This document shows positions 30,975-40,976 of a stretch of DNA of 64,000 nt, one piece after another; the stretch's first letter is position 1; each line of letters begins with the position of its first letter. The notes beneath the pieces are model-generated. The model did no database searches. It saw only the letters and a program-made list of their open reading frames with translations, and was not told the origin of the DNA. The stretch covers positions 3,658,001 to 3,722,000 of the forward strand of contig NZ_CP163443.1 of the NCBI RefSeq assembly GCF_041053055.1. The letters run 5' to 3'. The stretch comes from Streptomyces sp. R41 (GTDB lineage Bacteria; Actinomycetota; Actinomycetes; Streptomycetales; Streptomycetaceae). Position numbers and translations under genes: made by a program.

Positions 30975-31820
30975 TCACCGAGGCGAGACGACCGCCCCCA
31001 GCAGCCCGGGCCCCGTATGGGCCCCAATCACCGCACCGACCTCGCTGACGTGCAGATCGGCCAGGCCAGGAACGCGCTCCCGAAGCCGATCCGCGAGAGC
31101 CGAGGCACGCTCCGGGGCGGCCAAGTGGTGGACGGCGATGTCGACCTGGGCGCTGCCGGCGCGCTCGGCCACGATCTCCTCCAGCCGGGCGATCGCCTTG
31201 GACGCGGTGCGTACCTTCTCCAGGAGTTCGATGCGACCGTCGTCCAGCTGCAGCAGCGGCTTCACCGCGAGCGCGGAGCCCAGCAGCGCCTGTGCGGCCC
31301 CGATCCGGCCCCCACGGCGCAGATAGTCGAGAGTGTCGACGTAGAAGTACGCGGAGGTGCCCGCGGCCCGTTTCTCGGCCGCCGTGACCGCTTCGTCGAT
31401 CGTGCCGCCCGACTCCGCGGACTCGGCCGCGGCCAGGGCGCAGAACCCCAGGGCCATCGCGACCATCCCGGTGTCCACCACCCGCACGGGCACCGGAGCC
31501 TCACGTGCCGCGAGTACCGCGGCGTCGTACGTGCCCGAGAACTCGGACGACAGATGCAGGGAGACAATGCCGGTGGCGCCGGACTCGGCGACCCTGCGGT
31601 AGGTCGCGGCGAAGAGCTCGGGGCTGGGCCGGGACGTGGTGACGGGGCGCCGCTTCTGCAGCGCCTGGGCCAGGGAGCGGGCCGAGATCTCGGTGCCCTC
31701 TTCGAGTGCCTGGTCACCGAGGACCACGGTCAGGGGCACCGCTGTGATGCCGTGGCGCTCCATCGTCCGCGGCGGCAGGTAGGCCGTTGAATCGGTGACG
31801 ATCGCGACATGGCGGGACAT
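30975..31820 (-). CDS. DegV family fatty-acid-binding protein
   Basis: 281 residues. Two-domain DegV fold: TDSTAYLPP near the N-terminus, TSRPSPELFAATYRR, the loop SLHLSSEFSGTYDAA, VVDTGMVAMALGF, and the C-terminal YLRRGGRIGAAQALLGS. DegV/FakB proteins hold an acyl chain; FakB presents it to the FakA kinase for phosphorylation. No fakA-like gene is visible nearby. It follows the coiled-coil membrane protein on the same strand and lies 90 nt upstream of comEA. Confidence 0.92.
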   Translation of the reverse strand: MSRHVAIVTDSTAYLPPRTMERHGITAVPLTVVLGDQALEEGTEISARSLAQALQKRRPVTTSRPSPELFAATYRRVAESGATGIVSLHLSSEFSGTYDAAVLAAREAPVPVRVVDTGMVAMALGFCALAAAESAESGGTIDEAVTAAEKRAAGTSAYFYVDTLDYLRRGGRIGAAQALLGSALAVKPLLQLDDGRIELLEKVRTASKAIARLEEIVAERAGSAQVDIAVHHLAAPERASALADRLRERVPGLADLHVSEVGAVIGAHTGPGLLGAVVSPR

Positions 31821-31892
31821 GAGCTGGAGGTTACCTGTCGAGGCGGGCGGGCGGCAGCCCGGCCCCTCCCACCTGCGGCTGGAGCGGCCGGA

Positions 31893-32624
31893 TCAAGTCG
31901 TGCTTTCGGGACGGGGCTTCTTCTGCCAGGGGTAGGCGGGGCGTCGGCCCGGCGGGGTGATGGCGGCGCGCGTCGGCTCCTCGGCCGTCCGGGACTCCGG
32001 GCTGTCCGGCCAGGTCTGCCCGCCGGAAGTGGCCGCGTCCGGCGCCGGTGCCTCGGGCCAGGAAGCCGCGGGCTTCGGCTCGGTCGTCCAGTGCCGCAGT
32101 GCGCCGGCCTCCACGTCTATTTGGGCGCTCAGCGAGTCCAGGTCGTCGTCCGCGAAGCGGCGTGCCCGGTCACGCGCGGCCCAGCGCAGCGAGTCCGCCG
32201 ACTGTGTGATCCGCTCGGTGCGCTCGCGCAGTCCGGGCAGCCGCGAGGCGAGGGCGCCCCGGTCGGGCTCGGTCTCCAGGCGCTTGAGCTCGTCGTCCAG
32301 TTCGTGCCCGTGCACGCTGAGCCGCTCGAAGAGGCCCAGCGACTCCTTCAGCGACTCGTCCTCCGCCACGCCCGCGTGCAGCGCGTCCTGCGTGGCCCGC
32401 ATCGAGGTGCGCAGCTTCAGGCGGAGCTGGGCCAGCTCGCCCAGCGGGCCCGGCTGGGCAAGGGTCTTGGCACGCAGTGTGGTGTCCTCGACCGTGCGGC
32501 GTGCCTGCGAGATCGTGCGGTCGACACCGCGCTTGGCGGCACCGACCACCTTCACCGTGGCGTACGCGCCCAGCACCACGAACAGCAGGAAGAGCAGGGC
32601 GATAACTGTGATCACGGCTTCCAC
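31893..32624 (-). CDS. Single-pass membrane protein with cytoplasmic coiled coil, unknown function
   Basis: 243 residues from GTG 32624, which has GGAGGAGGAG directly upstream. The membrane helix is at residues 2-25 (VEAVITVIALLFLLFVVLGA). Then follows a long helical region rich in Leu/Arg/Glu (RTISQARRTVEDTTLRAKTL, LKESLGLFERLSVHGHELDD) and a Pro-rich tail (GRRPAYPWQKKPRPE). I recognise no enzymatic motif. It lies between leuS and degV on the same strand, beyond a large hairpin. Confidence 0.75.
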   Translation of the reverse strand: MEAVITVIALLFLLFVVLGAYATVKVVGAAKRGVDRTISQARRTVEDTTLRAKTLAQPGPLGELAQLRLKLRTSMRATQDALHAGVAEDESLKESLGLFERLSVHGHELDDELKRLETEPDRGALASRLPGLRERTERITQSADSLRWAARDRARRFADDDLDSLSAQIDVEAGALRHWTTEPKPAASWPEAPAPDAATSGGQTWPDSPESRTAEEPTRAAITPPGRRPAYPWQKKPRPESTT

Positions 32625-32681
32625 CACGCTCCTCCTCCGACCGGTCGCGACAGCTGCCGCCGCGCTCTTCAACGGTAAACG

Positions 32682-32728
32682 CTACGGGCAGGTTCGGAGT
32701 TCCAGAAGAACCCCGAACCTGCCCGTAG
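32682..32728. terminator. Long hairpin after leuS
   Basis: A 21-nt arm beginning CTACGGGCAGGTTCGG (32682) pairs with the arm ending CCGAACCTGCCCGTAG (32728). One mismatch and a 5-nt loop (CAGAA). It lies 83 nt past the leuS stop. There is no long U tract, so it is probably a U-poor actinomycete terminator. Confidence 0.75.
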
Positions 32729-32810
32729 GGGACTACCCCGAGTCGGCCACGCCCGGACAGACGCGGCGGCCGAGCCGAAGCCCGCCCGCCGCGCTCACCA
32801 GCCGGAACGG

Positions 32811-35699
<2,889 letters not shown>

Positions 35700-35749
35700 G
35701 ATCCTCAAAGCTCCATCGATCGTCTCTGCCAGCGGCTGCGACATTCAAG

Positions 35750-35815
35750 AAACGAAAAATCCCCTCGCACAGGAGGGGACGCCGCGCCGATTCCGACCAA
35801 GATTTCAGTGGTCGG
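35750..35815 (-). promoter_or_regulatory. leuS attenuator: pause hairpin plus intrinsic terminator
   Basis: On the minus strand a hairpin CCGACC...GGTCGG (35815-35793) follows the leader peptide. Then comes TCCCCTC-CTGTGC-GAGGGGA (35779-35760) with the run TTTTTCGTTT. GCCGCGC over the leader stop can also pair with GCGCGGC just before the terminator, giving alternative folds. This is the arrangement of a classical ribosome-mediated attenuator. Confidence 0.85.
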
Positions 35816-35821
35816 GACTGA

Positions 35822-35860
35822 TCAGCGCGGCTCGCTAAGCAGAAGGCGTACGGCACGCAT
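35822..35860 (-). CDS. leuS leader peptide
   Basis: A 12-residue frame, MRAVRLLLSEPR, from ATG 35860 to TGA 35822-35824. Three consecutive Leu codons are CTT CTG CTT, and CTT is rare in this genome's codon usage. Stalling of a ribosome here when charged tRNA-Leu is scarce would disfavour the downstream terminator and allow leuS transcription. Related leucine leaders are known from actinobacterial leuA and leuS upstream regions. Confidence 0.85.
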   Translation of the reverse strand: MRAVRLLLSEPR

Positions 35861-35974
35861 GGCGTCAGGGTACCGCAGCCCCCGTGGGCGCCGCGACGAG
35901 CTTCCAGGGACCGTTCGACACTCCGTGCCACCCTTACGGCCGCCGCACGATCACGGCGCGATCACCGAAAAAGC

Positions 35975-35987
35975 TGAACAATGTTCA
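35975..35987. promoter_or_regulatory. Palindrome TGAACAATGTTCA between leuS and the heme membrane protein
   Basis: Perfect 6-1-6 inverted repeat in an A/T-rich stretch that is unusual for this window. It is 156 nt upstream of the membrane protein at 36143 and 115 nt upstream of the leuS leader. It could be an operator for either; I cannot name the regulator. The rest of 35861-36142 shows only the GGGAG ribosome site before 36143. Confidence 0.4.
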
Positions 35988-36142
35988 AATATTACTTCGC
36001 GTAACGGACGCTAAGGGACAACACAAAGACCTCGTTGCCCTTTGATAACAACGCAATAACTCAAACCTCGTACCCATCGGTATGGCTCGACTTAGAGTGC
36101 GGCTTCGGGACCGCTTCCCCGAACCGTTGGGAGTAACCCCCC

Positions 36143-37453
36143 ATGAACCCTCGTCGCAACAACAGCTCGCTACCCCGACCGGGCCGCTCGGCCTACGGGG
36201 CGCTGACGGCTGCCGCTCTGTTGCTCATACCCATGGTCGTGCTGGTCGGAGGCGACGGCCTGCGCGACTTCCTCAACTTCGGCGCCGGCGTGCTGTCACT
36301 GGTCGCCCTCACCTGCTCCGTCGTGTGGGGCCTCGTCGCCACCGACCGGCTGTTCCTCAACACACGTCAGCGGCTGGTCGCCCAGGCCGTGCACAGGACC
36401 ACCGCGGTCTCCTCGGTCGCCTTCCTCCTTCTGCACATCACGGTCAAGCTGGCCCTCGACCACACCACACTGGTCGCCGCGCTGATCCCCTTCGGGCTCG
36501 GCATCACGGGCACCAACGGCCTCATCGGCTTCGGCTCCCTGGCCGGCCTGCTCATGATCTTCACGGCCATCACCGGCGCGCTGCGCAGCGCCTTCGCGTC
36601 CCCCGCGCCGGTCGCGGCACGCTGGCGGGCCGTGCACATGCTGGCGTATCCGGCCTGGTGCTCGGCCCTGGTGCACGGCCTGTACGCGGGGCGCCCCGCC
36701 AAGACGTACGTCACGGTGCTCTACAGCCTCTGCCTGGTCGCCGTGATGGGCGCCCTGTGGCTGCGCTCGGCCTCCGGCCCCGTCAAGCGCAAGGTCGCCG
36801 ACCGGATCCTGGCGATCATCGGGGAGAACAACAGCCCCGGCGCCCGAGCCCGCGAGGATCTGGAGGCATCCCGTGCCGCCGCCGCGGACTCCGCGCTGCC
36901 GGGCTTTGCCGCACGCTCCGCCCAGGCTCAGGCCGTGGGGGACTCGTTCGTCCCCCCGCAGCGCACCCAGTCCCCTTCGCCGCTGTACGAGGCCGCACCC
37001 GACCCCGCCAGCACGGGCAGCGTGCCCGGCTTCGCGGCCGCCTACCGGGCGGTGTCCGGCGGGGGGTCCGGCGGAGAGAGCTTCGGTCCCACCCCGACCG
37101 AGCGCTTCCAGGTGCCCATGGACATGCAGCCCACCGAGTCGTTCCCGCGCGCCGACGGCAGCAGCACGTCGGGCAGCTGGCCCATCCCCTCCCCGCCCCC
37201 CGTCGGCGAGGCGCCCCAATCGGCGTACGACCCCCTCAACGACACGGGATACAACATCCCGGTCTATGACAATTCGGCCGCCAACGCCTACGGCACGAGT
37301 GACGTGTACGACACCGGTGAGACGAACCCCGCCTACGGCACGTACAACACCAACGACACGTACGACAGCGGTCCCACGACTGAAGTACTGCCGGGCGCCT
37401 TCGACGCTCCTGGCTCCGGTGAATCATGGAACGCCCCTTCCGGAGGCTTTTAA
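36143..37453 (+). CDS. Heme-b membrane protein (ferric reductase-like/cytochrome b561-like) with repetitive tail
   Basis: 436 residues. About six membrane helices in residues 18-205 carry two histidine pairs, His84/His98 (AVHRTTA, LLLHITVK) and His165/His178 (RAVHMLAY, ALVHGLY). The 12-13-residue spacing is that used to bind two stacked b hemes. The remaining 220 residues are disordered, Pro/Ser-rich, ending in Tyr-Asp-Thr-Asn repeats (AYGTSDVYDTGETNPAYGTY). It has a ribosome site GGGAG 9 nt before the ATG. The next gene, a NuoF-like/ferredoxin fusion, starts 1 nt after this stop, so the two products probably form one transmembrane electron-transfer complex. Confidence 0.85.
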   Translation: MNPRRNNSSLPRPGRSAYGALTAAALLLIPMVVLVGGDGLRDFLNFGAGVLSLVALTCSVVWGLVATDRLFLNTRQRLVAQAVHRTTAVSSVAFLLLHITVKLALDHTTLVAALIPFGLGITGTNGLIGFGSLAGLLMIFTAITGALRSAFASPAPVAARWRAVHMLAYPAWCSALVHGLYAGRPAKTYVTVLYSLCLVAVMGALWLRSASGPVKRKVADRILAIIGENNSPGARAREDLEASRAAAADSALPGFAARSAQAQAVGDSFVPPQRTQSPSPLYEAAPDPASTGSVPGFAAAYRAVSGGGSGGESFGPTPTERFQVPMDMQPTESFPRADGSSTSGSWPIPSPPPVGEAPQSAYDPLNDTGYNIPVYDNSAANAYGTSDVYDTGETNPAYGTYNTNDTYDSGPTTEVLPGAFDAPGSGESWNAPSGGF

Positions 37454-39073
37454 GTGAACGAGGCCCTGCCCGACGTCCCGGAGGTCCGCGTCGTCGGGCT
37501 TCCGCAGCTCACGTCGGGCTTCGACCTGGTTGAACGACTGGATCTACCCATGCACCTCAAGGTGCACGGGCCGCTCGAACCCATGGGCGGTGAGCAGCTC
37601 GCGGGCCTCGCCGAGGCGATCTCCCTGAAGGGTCGCGGCGGAGCGGGCTTCCCCTTCGCCAAGAAGCTGCGCTCGGTCGCCGAGTCGGCCATCAAGAAGG
37701 GCATCCGCCCCGTGGTGGTCGTCAACGGAAGTGAGGACGAACCCGCCTGCCGCAAGGACACGGTGCTCATCAACCGTGCCCCGCACCTCATCCTGGACGG
37801 CGCGCTGCTGGCCGCGGAGGCCATGGGCGCCCGCACTCTGGTCATCGGAGTGACACGTGCGTCCACGCAGGCCTCGATGGAAGCCGCGCTGGCCGAGCGC
37901 GGGCTGAGCAACCGGCGCGGGTCGCCCCTTCGCGCGCGCGTGCAGCGCAATCCGGTGCGCATGGTGACCGGAGCGGCCGCCTCGCTGATCCGGTCCATCG
38001 ACGGCGGCCCGGCGATCCCGCCCGGCCGCAAGATCAGCGCCTCACAGAGCGGCGTCGGCGGCGCGCCCACGCTGCTGTCCAACGCCGAGACGTTCGCCCA
38101 GCTGGCCATCGCCGCGCGCATAGGCCCCGACCGCTACCGCAACACCGGCCTGTACGACGAGCCCGGCACCGTCATGCTCACCGTCTCCGGCGCGGTCGCC
38201 CGCCCCATGGTGATCGAGGTCCCGACGGGTGTGCCGCTGCGCTACGTGCTCCAGCTGGCCGGCGCCCCGCCCATGCCGCAGGGCGTGCTGACCGGCGGCT
38301 ACCACGGCAAGTGGCTGGACGCGGCGACGGTCAACGAGGCGATCGTCTCGCGCAACTCCCTGGACGCGGTGGGCGGTGCGCTCGGCGCCGGCGCGATCCT
38401 CCCGATCAGCCAGCAGACGTGCCCGCTCGGCGAGTCACTGCGGGTGGCGCAGTGGCTGGCCGAGGAGAGCGCGGGGCAGTGCGGTCCCTGCTACCTGGGT
38501 CTGCCCGCCGCGGCGCGCGGCCTGGAGGACATCCTCAACGGCGGCGGCCCGGCAGCCCTGGAGGCCGTGAAGCAGGTCGCCAAGGCCGTGAAGCGGCGCG
38601 GCGCCTGCTCGCACCCGGACGGTTCGGCGATGTTCATCGAGTCGACCATCAAGGCGTTCACGGACGACCTGGCCGCGCACGTCCTCGGCAATGGCTGCGG
38701 AAGGCCCGTGGAGGGCGTTCTGCCGCTCTTCGAGGGCGGCCAGGCTCCTACGGGCATCCCGGGCGGCCAGGGGCAGCAGGAGGCCGGTCCAAGCCGTCAG
38801 AAGATCTACGTCGACTGGACGCTGTGCCGGGGGCACGGGCTGTGCGCGGACATCCTTCCGGAGGTCTTCGAGCTGGGCGCCGACGGCTTCCCGACCGTCG
38901 CGCAGGCGCAGGTGCCCCGGTACGCGGAGGCGAAGGCCCTACGCGCCGTACGACGCTGCCCGGCGCTCGCACTGCGCATCGAGGAGGACACCCGGCCCTC
39001 CGCCCCGGCGCGCAACAACCTGCCGGTCCTCTCCCAGGGGCGCGGCCGCCGGGCGCTCGGCAGCGGACGCTGA
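37454..39073 (+). CDS. NuoF-like flavo-iron-sulfur protein fused to a C-terminal ferredoxin
   Basis: 539 residues from GTG 37454 with GGAGG 7 nt upstream. Residues 40-130 contain the NuoF/RnfC flavin site (GRGGAGFPFAKKLRSV, VVNGSEDEPACRKDT). An SLBB domain follows (MVIEVPTGVPLRYVLQLAGA), then the N3-type cluster region EESAGQCGPC (Cys343, Cys346) and GACSHPDG (Cys385). The first ligand position of the usual ESCGxCxPC is Ala340; Cys323 might replace it. Residues 450-510 are a small ferredoxin with Cys458, Cys464 and Cys502 (LCRGHGLCADILPEVFEL, RRCPALAL), the pattern of [3Fe-4S] ferredoxins. It likely moves electrons from NAD(P)H through FMN and Fe-S to the upstream heme protein. Related proteins occur widely in Streptomyces but without assigned function. 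Confidence 0.85.
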   Translation: MNEALPDVPEVRVVGLPQLTSGFDLVERLDLPMHLKVHGPLEPMGGEQLAGLAEAISLKGRGGAGFPFAKKLRSVAESAIKKGIRPVVVVNGSEDEPACRKDTVLINRAPHLILDGALLAAEAMGARTLVIGVTRASTQASMEAALAERGLSNRRGSPLRARVQRNPVRMVTGAAASLIRSIDGGPAIPPGRKISASQSGVGGAPTLLSNAETFAQLAIAARIGPDRYRNTGLYDEPGTVMLTVSGAVARPMVIEVPTGVPLRYVLQLAGAPPMPQGVLTGGYHGKWLDAATVNEAIVSRNSLDAVGGALGAGAILPISQQTCPLGESLRVAQWLAEESAGQCGPCYLGLPAAARGLEDILNGGGPAALEAVKQVAKAVKRRGACSHPDGSAMFIESTIKAFTDDLAAHVLGNGCGRPVEGVLPLFEGGQAPTGIPGGQGQQEAGPSRQKIYVDWTLCRGHGLCADILPEVFELGADGFPTVAQAQVPRYAEAKALRAVRRCPALALRIEEDTRPSAPARNNLPVLSQGRGRRALGSGR

Positions 39074-39083
39074 ACACGAAGAA

Positions 39084-39110
39084 GCGGGCCACCCTGATCG
39101 GGTGGCCCGC
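39084..39110. terminator. Bidirectional terminator between the NuoF-like gene and tRNA-Ala
   Basis: GCGGGCCACCC (39084-39094) pairs perfectly with GGGTGGCCCGC (39100-39110), loop TGATC. It lies between converging transcripts. On the minus strand it is followed by TTCTTCGTG. Confidence 0.85.
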
Positions 39111-39122
39111 CTTCAACGTCTG

Positions 39123-39195
39123 TGGAGCTAAGGAGAATTGAACTCCTGACCTCCTGCATGCCATGCAGGCGCTCTACCAACTGAGCTATAGCCCC
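39123..39195 (-). tRNA. tRNA-Ala, anticodon GGC (copy 1)
   Basis: 73 nt without encoded CCA. The acceptor stem GGGGCTA/TAGCTCC (one G-U), D arm with AGCTCAGTTGGTAGAGC, anticodon stem CCTGC/GCAGG with loop ATGGCAT (anticodon GGC at positions 34-36), and T arm with GTTCAAT all fold. It reads GCC and GCU alanine codons. An identical gene lies at 43528-43600. Confidence 0.97.
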
Positions 39196-39331
39196 TTGCG
39201 GCCACGCGGCGGAGCCGCATGTTGACCGTGCCGCCCGGTTTTCCCCGGCGGCGACGCCAACATTACACGGTCCTCCGGGTGCACCACCAAATCGTTTCCG
39301 TCGCGCCCAGACAATACGGACATGCGGGATA

Positions 39332-40528
39332 GTGTCGGCCTTCGTGACCGTGATCGCGCTCCCCCGTGTCCGCCGCCGTGCGCCCGTCGCCCTGGGGGTG
39401 TGCCTGTTGTCGTTCGCCGCCTTCTGGTGCGCACAGCGGGCCGCGCATGTGTCGATGATCGACCTGATGGTGTACCGCGCGGAGGGCGAGACGGTCCGCG
39501 CCGGCGGCGACCTCTACGCGCTGCGCACGACCGAGGCCCATCTGCCCACCACCTACCCGCCGTTCGCGGCGCTGCTGTTCACACCGCTGACGCTGCTGGG
39601 CACGGCGGCCATGCGCACCCTGGCGACGGCCGGAAACCTGGCTCTTCTTGTGGTGTTCGTGGCCCTCTCGCTGCGAGTCATCGGCCACGCGCGCGTGGAG
39701 TGCGTCTGGTGGGTCGCCGCGGCCGCCGTGTGGTGCGAGCCGGTGTGGACGACGCTGCGGTACGGCCAGATCAATCTGCTGCTCGCCGTGCTGGTGCTGT
39801 GGGACCTGTCACGGCGGCCCGGGCACCGCTGTGCCGGGGTGGGCATCGGGATCGCGGCGGCGATCAAGCTGACGCCCGCGCTTTTCGCGGTGTTCCTGCT
39901 GGTCACCGGCATCGTTGGGCACACAAGGCGGGGTTCCGGAGGGCCGTGGCTGCGGCACGCGCGCGGGGCCGCCGCCGCGTTCGCCGGTGCGACGCTGCTG
40001 GCGGCGGCCGTCCTGCCGTACGACTCCTGGCGCTTTTGGACCCGCATGGTCTTCGCGGCGGGCCGGGTCGGGCTCGTCGAGGACACCGCGAACCAGTCGC
40101 TGCGCGGCGTCCTGGCCCGGCTGCTGCACACCACGGAGCCCGGCGTCTGGTGGGGCGCGACGGCGGCCCTGGCGGGCGTCGGGGGCCTCGCGATCGCCGT
40201 GGCCGCCGAGCTGCGTGGGCGGCGCGCCTGGGCGACGACCTCCTGCGCGGTGACGGCGCTGCTGGTGAGTCCGGTGTCGTGGTCGCACCACTGGGTGTGG
40301 TGCGTACCGATGGTGCTGGTCCTCGCGGCGACGAGCCGGACGGCCGCCGTCTGCATGGCCCTGGCCTTCTGCACGTACGCGCTGTGGTGGGTGCCGCACG
40401 GGCCGGGCAGGCTCGAACTGCACCAGGATGGCGCCGAGTTGACCCTGTCGGCCCTCTACGTAGGAATCGGTTTCGCTTTCCTGGCCCTCATCGGGGTCAG
40501 GCTGTGGCGAACGAGTAGAACCGTTTGA
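39332..40528 (+). CDS. Glycosyltransferase family 87 (DUF2029) membrane protein
   Basis: 398 residues from GTG 39332. About ten hydrophobic helices; the family's early acidic loop is DLMVYRAEGETVRAGGDLY and the following YPPFAALLFTPL. Later segments include YGQINLLLAVLVLWD and LLVSPVSWSHHWVW. GT87 enzymes are GT-C-fold mannosyltransferases using polyprenyl-phosphate sugars to build mycobacterial-type lipoglycans (PIMs, LM); the same may hold here. Its end overlaps the convergent zinc-ribbon gene by 32 nt. Confidence 0.87.
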   Translation: MSAFVTVIALPRVRRRAPVALGVCLLSFAAFWCAQRAAHVSMIDLMVYRAEGETVRAGGDLYALRTTEAHLPTTYPPFAALLFTPLTLLGTAAMRTLATAGNLALLVVFVALSLRVIGHARVECVWWVAAAAVWCEPVWTTLRYGQINLLLAVLVLWDLSRRPGHRCAGVGIGIAAAIKLTPALFAVFLLVTGIVGHTRRGSGGPWLRHARGAAAAFAGATLLAAAVLPYDSWRFWTRMVFAAGRVGLVEDTANQSLRGVLARLLHTTEPGVWWGATAALAGVGGLAIAVAAELRGRRAWATTSCAVTALLVSPVSWSHHWVWCVPMVLVLAATSRTAAVCMALAFCTYALWWVPHGPGRLELHQDGAELTLSALYVGIGFAFLALIGVRLWRTSRTV

Positions 40529-40730
40529 GCGTGCAGTGCTCGTCGAGGAGCCGACCGTAGATCGGCTCGCCCTCAAGCTCTCGGTACGTCTCGATGGGGT
40601 CGCCTTTTATGATCAGCGCCCGCGCGCACTCCTCGCACCAGTACTGGTAGTCGTGGTTGACCGGTTCCATGTCGCGGACGATCGGCGTACCACTGCCGCA
40701 CCAATCGCACTTCCGCCTGTGTGCACCCAT
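40497..40730 (-). CDS. Small zinc-ribbon protein, unknown function
   Basis: 77 residues. Two Cys pairs (CDWCGSGTP and CEECARAL) form a treble-clef or ribbon zinc site. The rest is acidic and ends in Leu/Phe-rich sequence (LLDEHCTLKRFYSFATA). It starts 3 nt after the stop of the next gene upstream (40734-40907), which is also a zinc ribbon. The two genes are almost certainly one transcript and may act together. Confidence 0.75.
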   Translation of the reverse strand: MGAHRRKCDWCGSGTPIVRDMEPVNHDYQYWCEECARALIIKGDPIETYRELEGEPIYGRLLDEHCTLKRFYSFATA

Positions 40731-40733
40731 CGA

Positions 40734-40907
40734 TCAGCTCCAGCTGTGGCCGCAGGCCGTGCACACGTAGGAGATCCCGCCGTTGTCACCGAGGACCTGG
40801 GCGACGAGGACCGATCCGCAGGAAGGGCAGTTGAGAAGAGTGGCTTTTTTCCGCGTCAGTGCCACTTCGAGGAGAATGTCGACCTCCTCGAGGATGCTCG
40901 CAGGCAT
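40734..40907 (-). CDS. 57-residue zinc-ribbon protein
   Basis: Short gene from ATG 40907 with GGGAGGGAG 6 nt upstream, stop TGA 40734-40736. The first 20 residues are a hydrophobic/acidic helix (MPASILEEVDILLEVALTRK). Then Cys27-x2-Cys30 (LLNCPSCGS) and Cys49-x2-Cys52 (YVCTACGHSWS) make a rubredoxin/TFIIB-like zinc ribbon. The 4-bp gap to the next zinc-ribbon gene, the clear ribosome site and the intact motif support a real gene. Confidence 0.75.
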   Translation of the reverse strand: MPASILEEVDILLEVALTRKKATLLNCPSCGSVLVAQVLGDNGGISYVCTACGHSWS

Positions 40908-40976
40908 CGCTTCTCCCTCCCGTCGGGCCGCGCCCCCTTCCGGCCGTTTGATTCTGCCACGGCCGGAGCAATACGG

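Noticed and set aside
35975..35987. Rex (NADH-sensing) operator
   Set aside because: The actinomycete Rex consensus has an even GAACGCGTTC core; this palindrome has an odd centre, so the match is poor.
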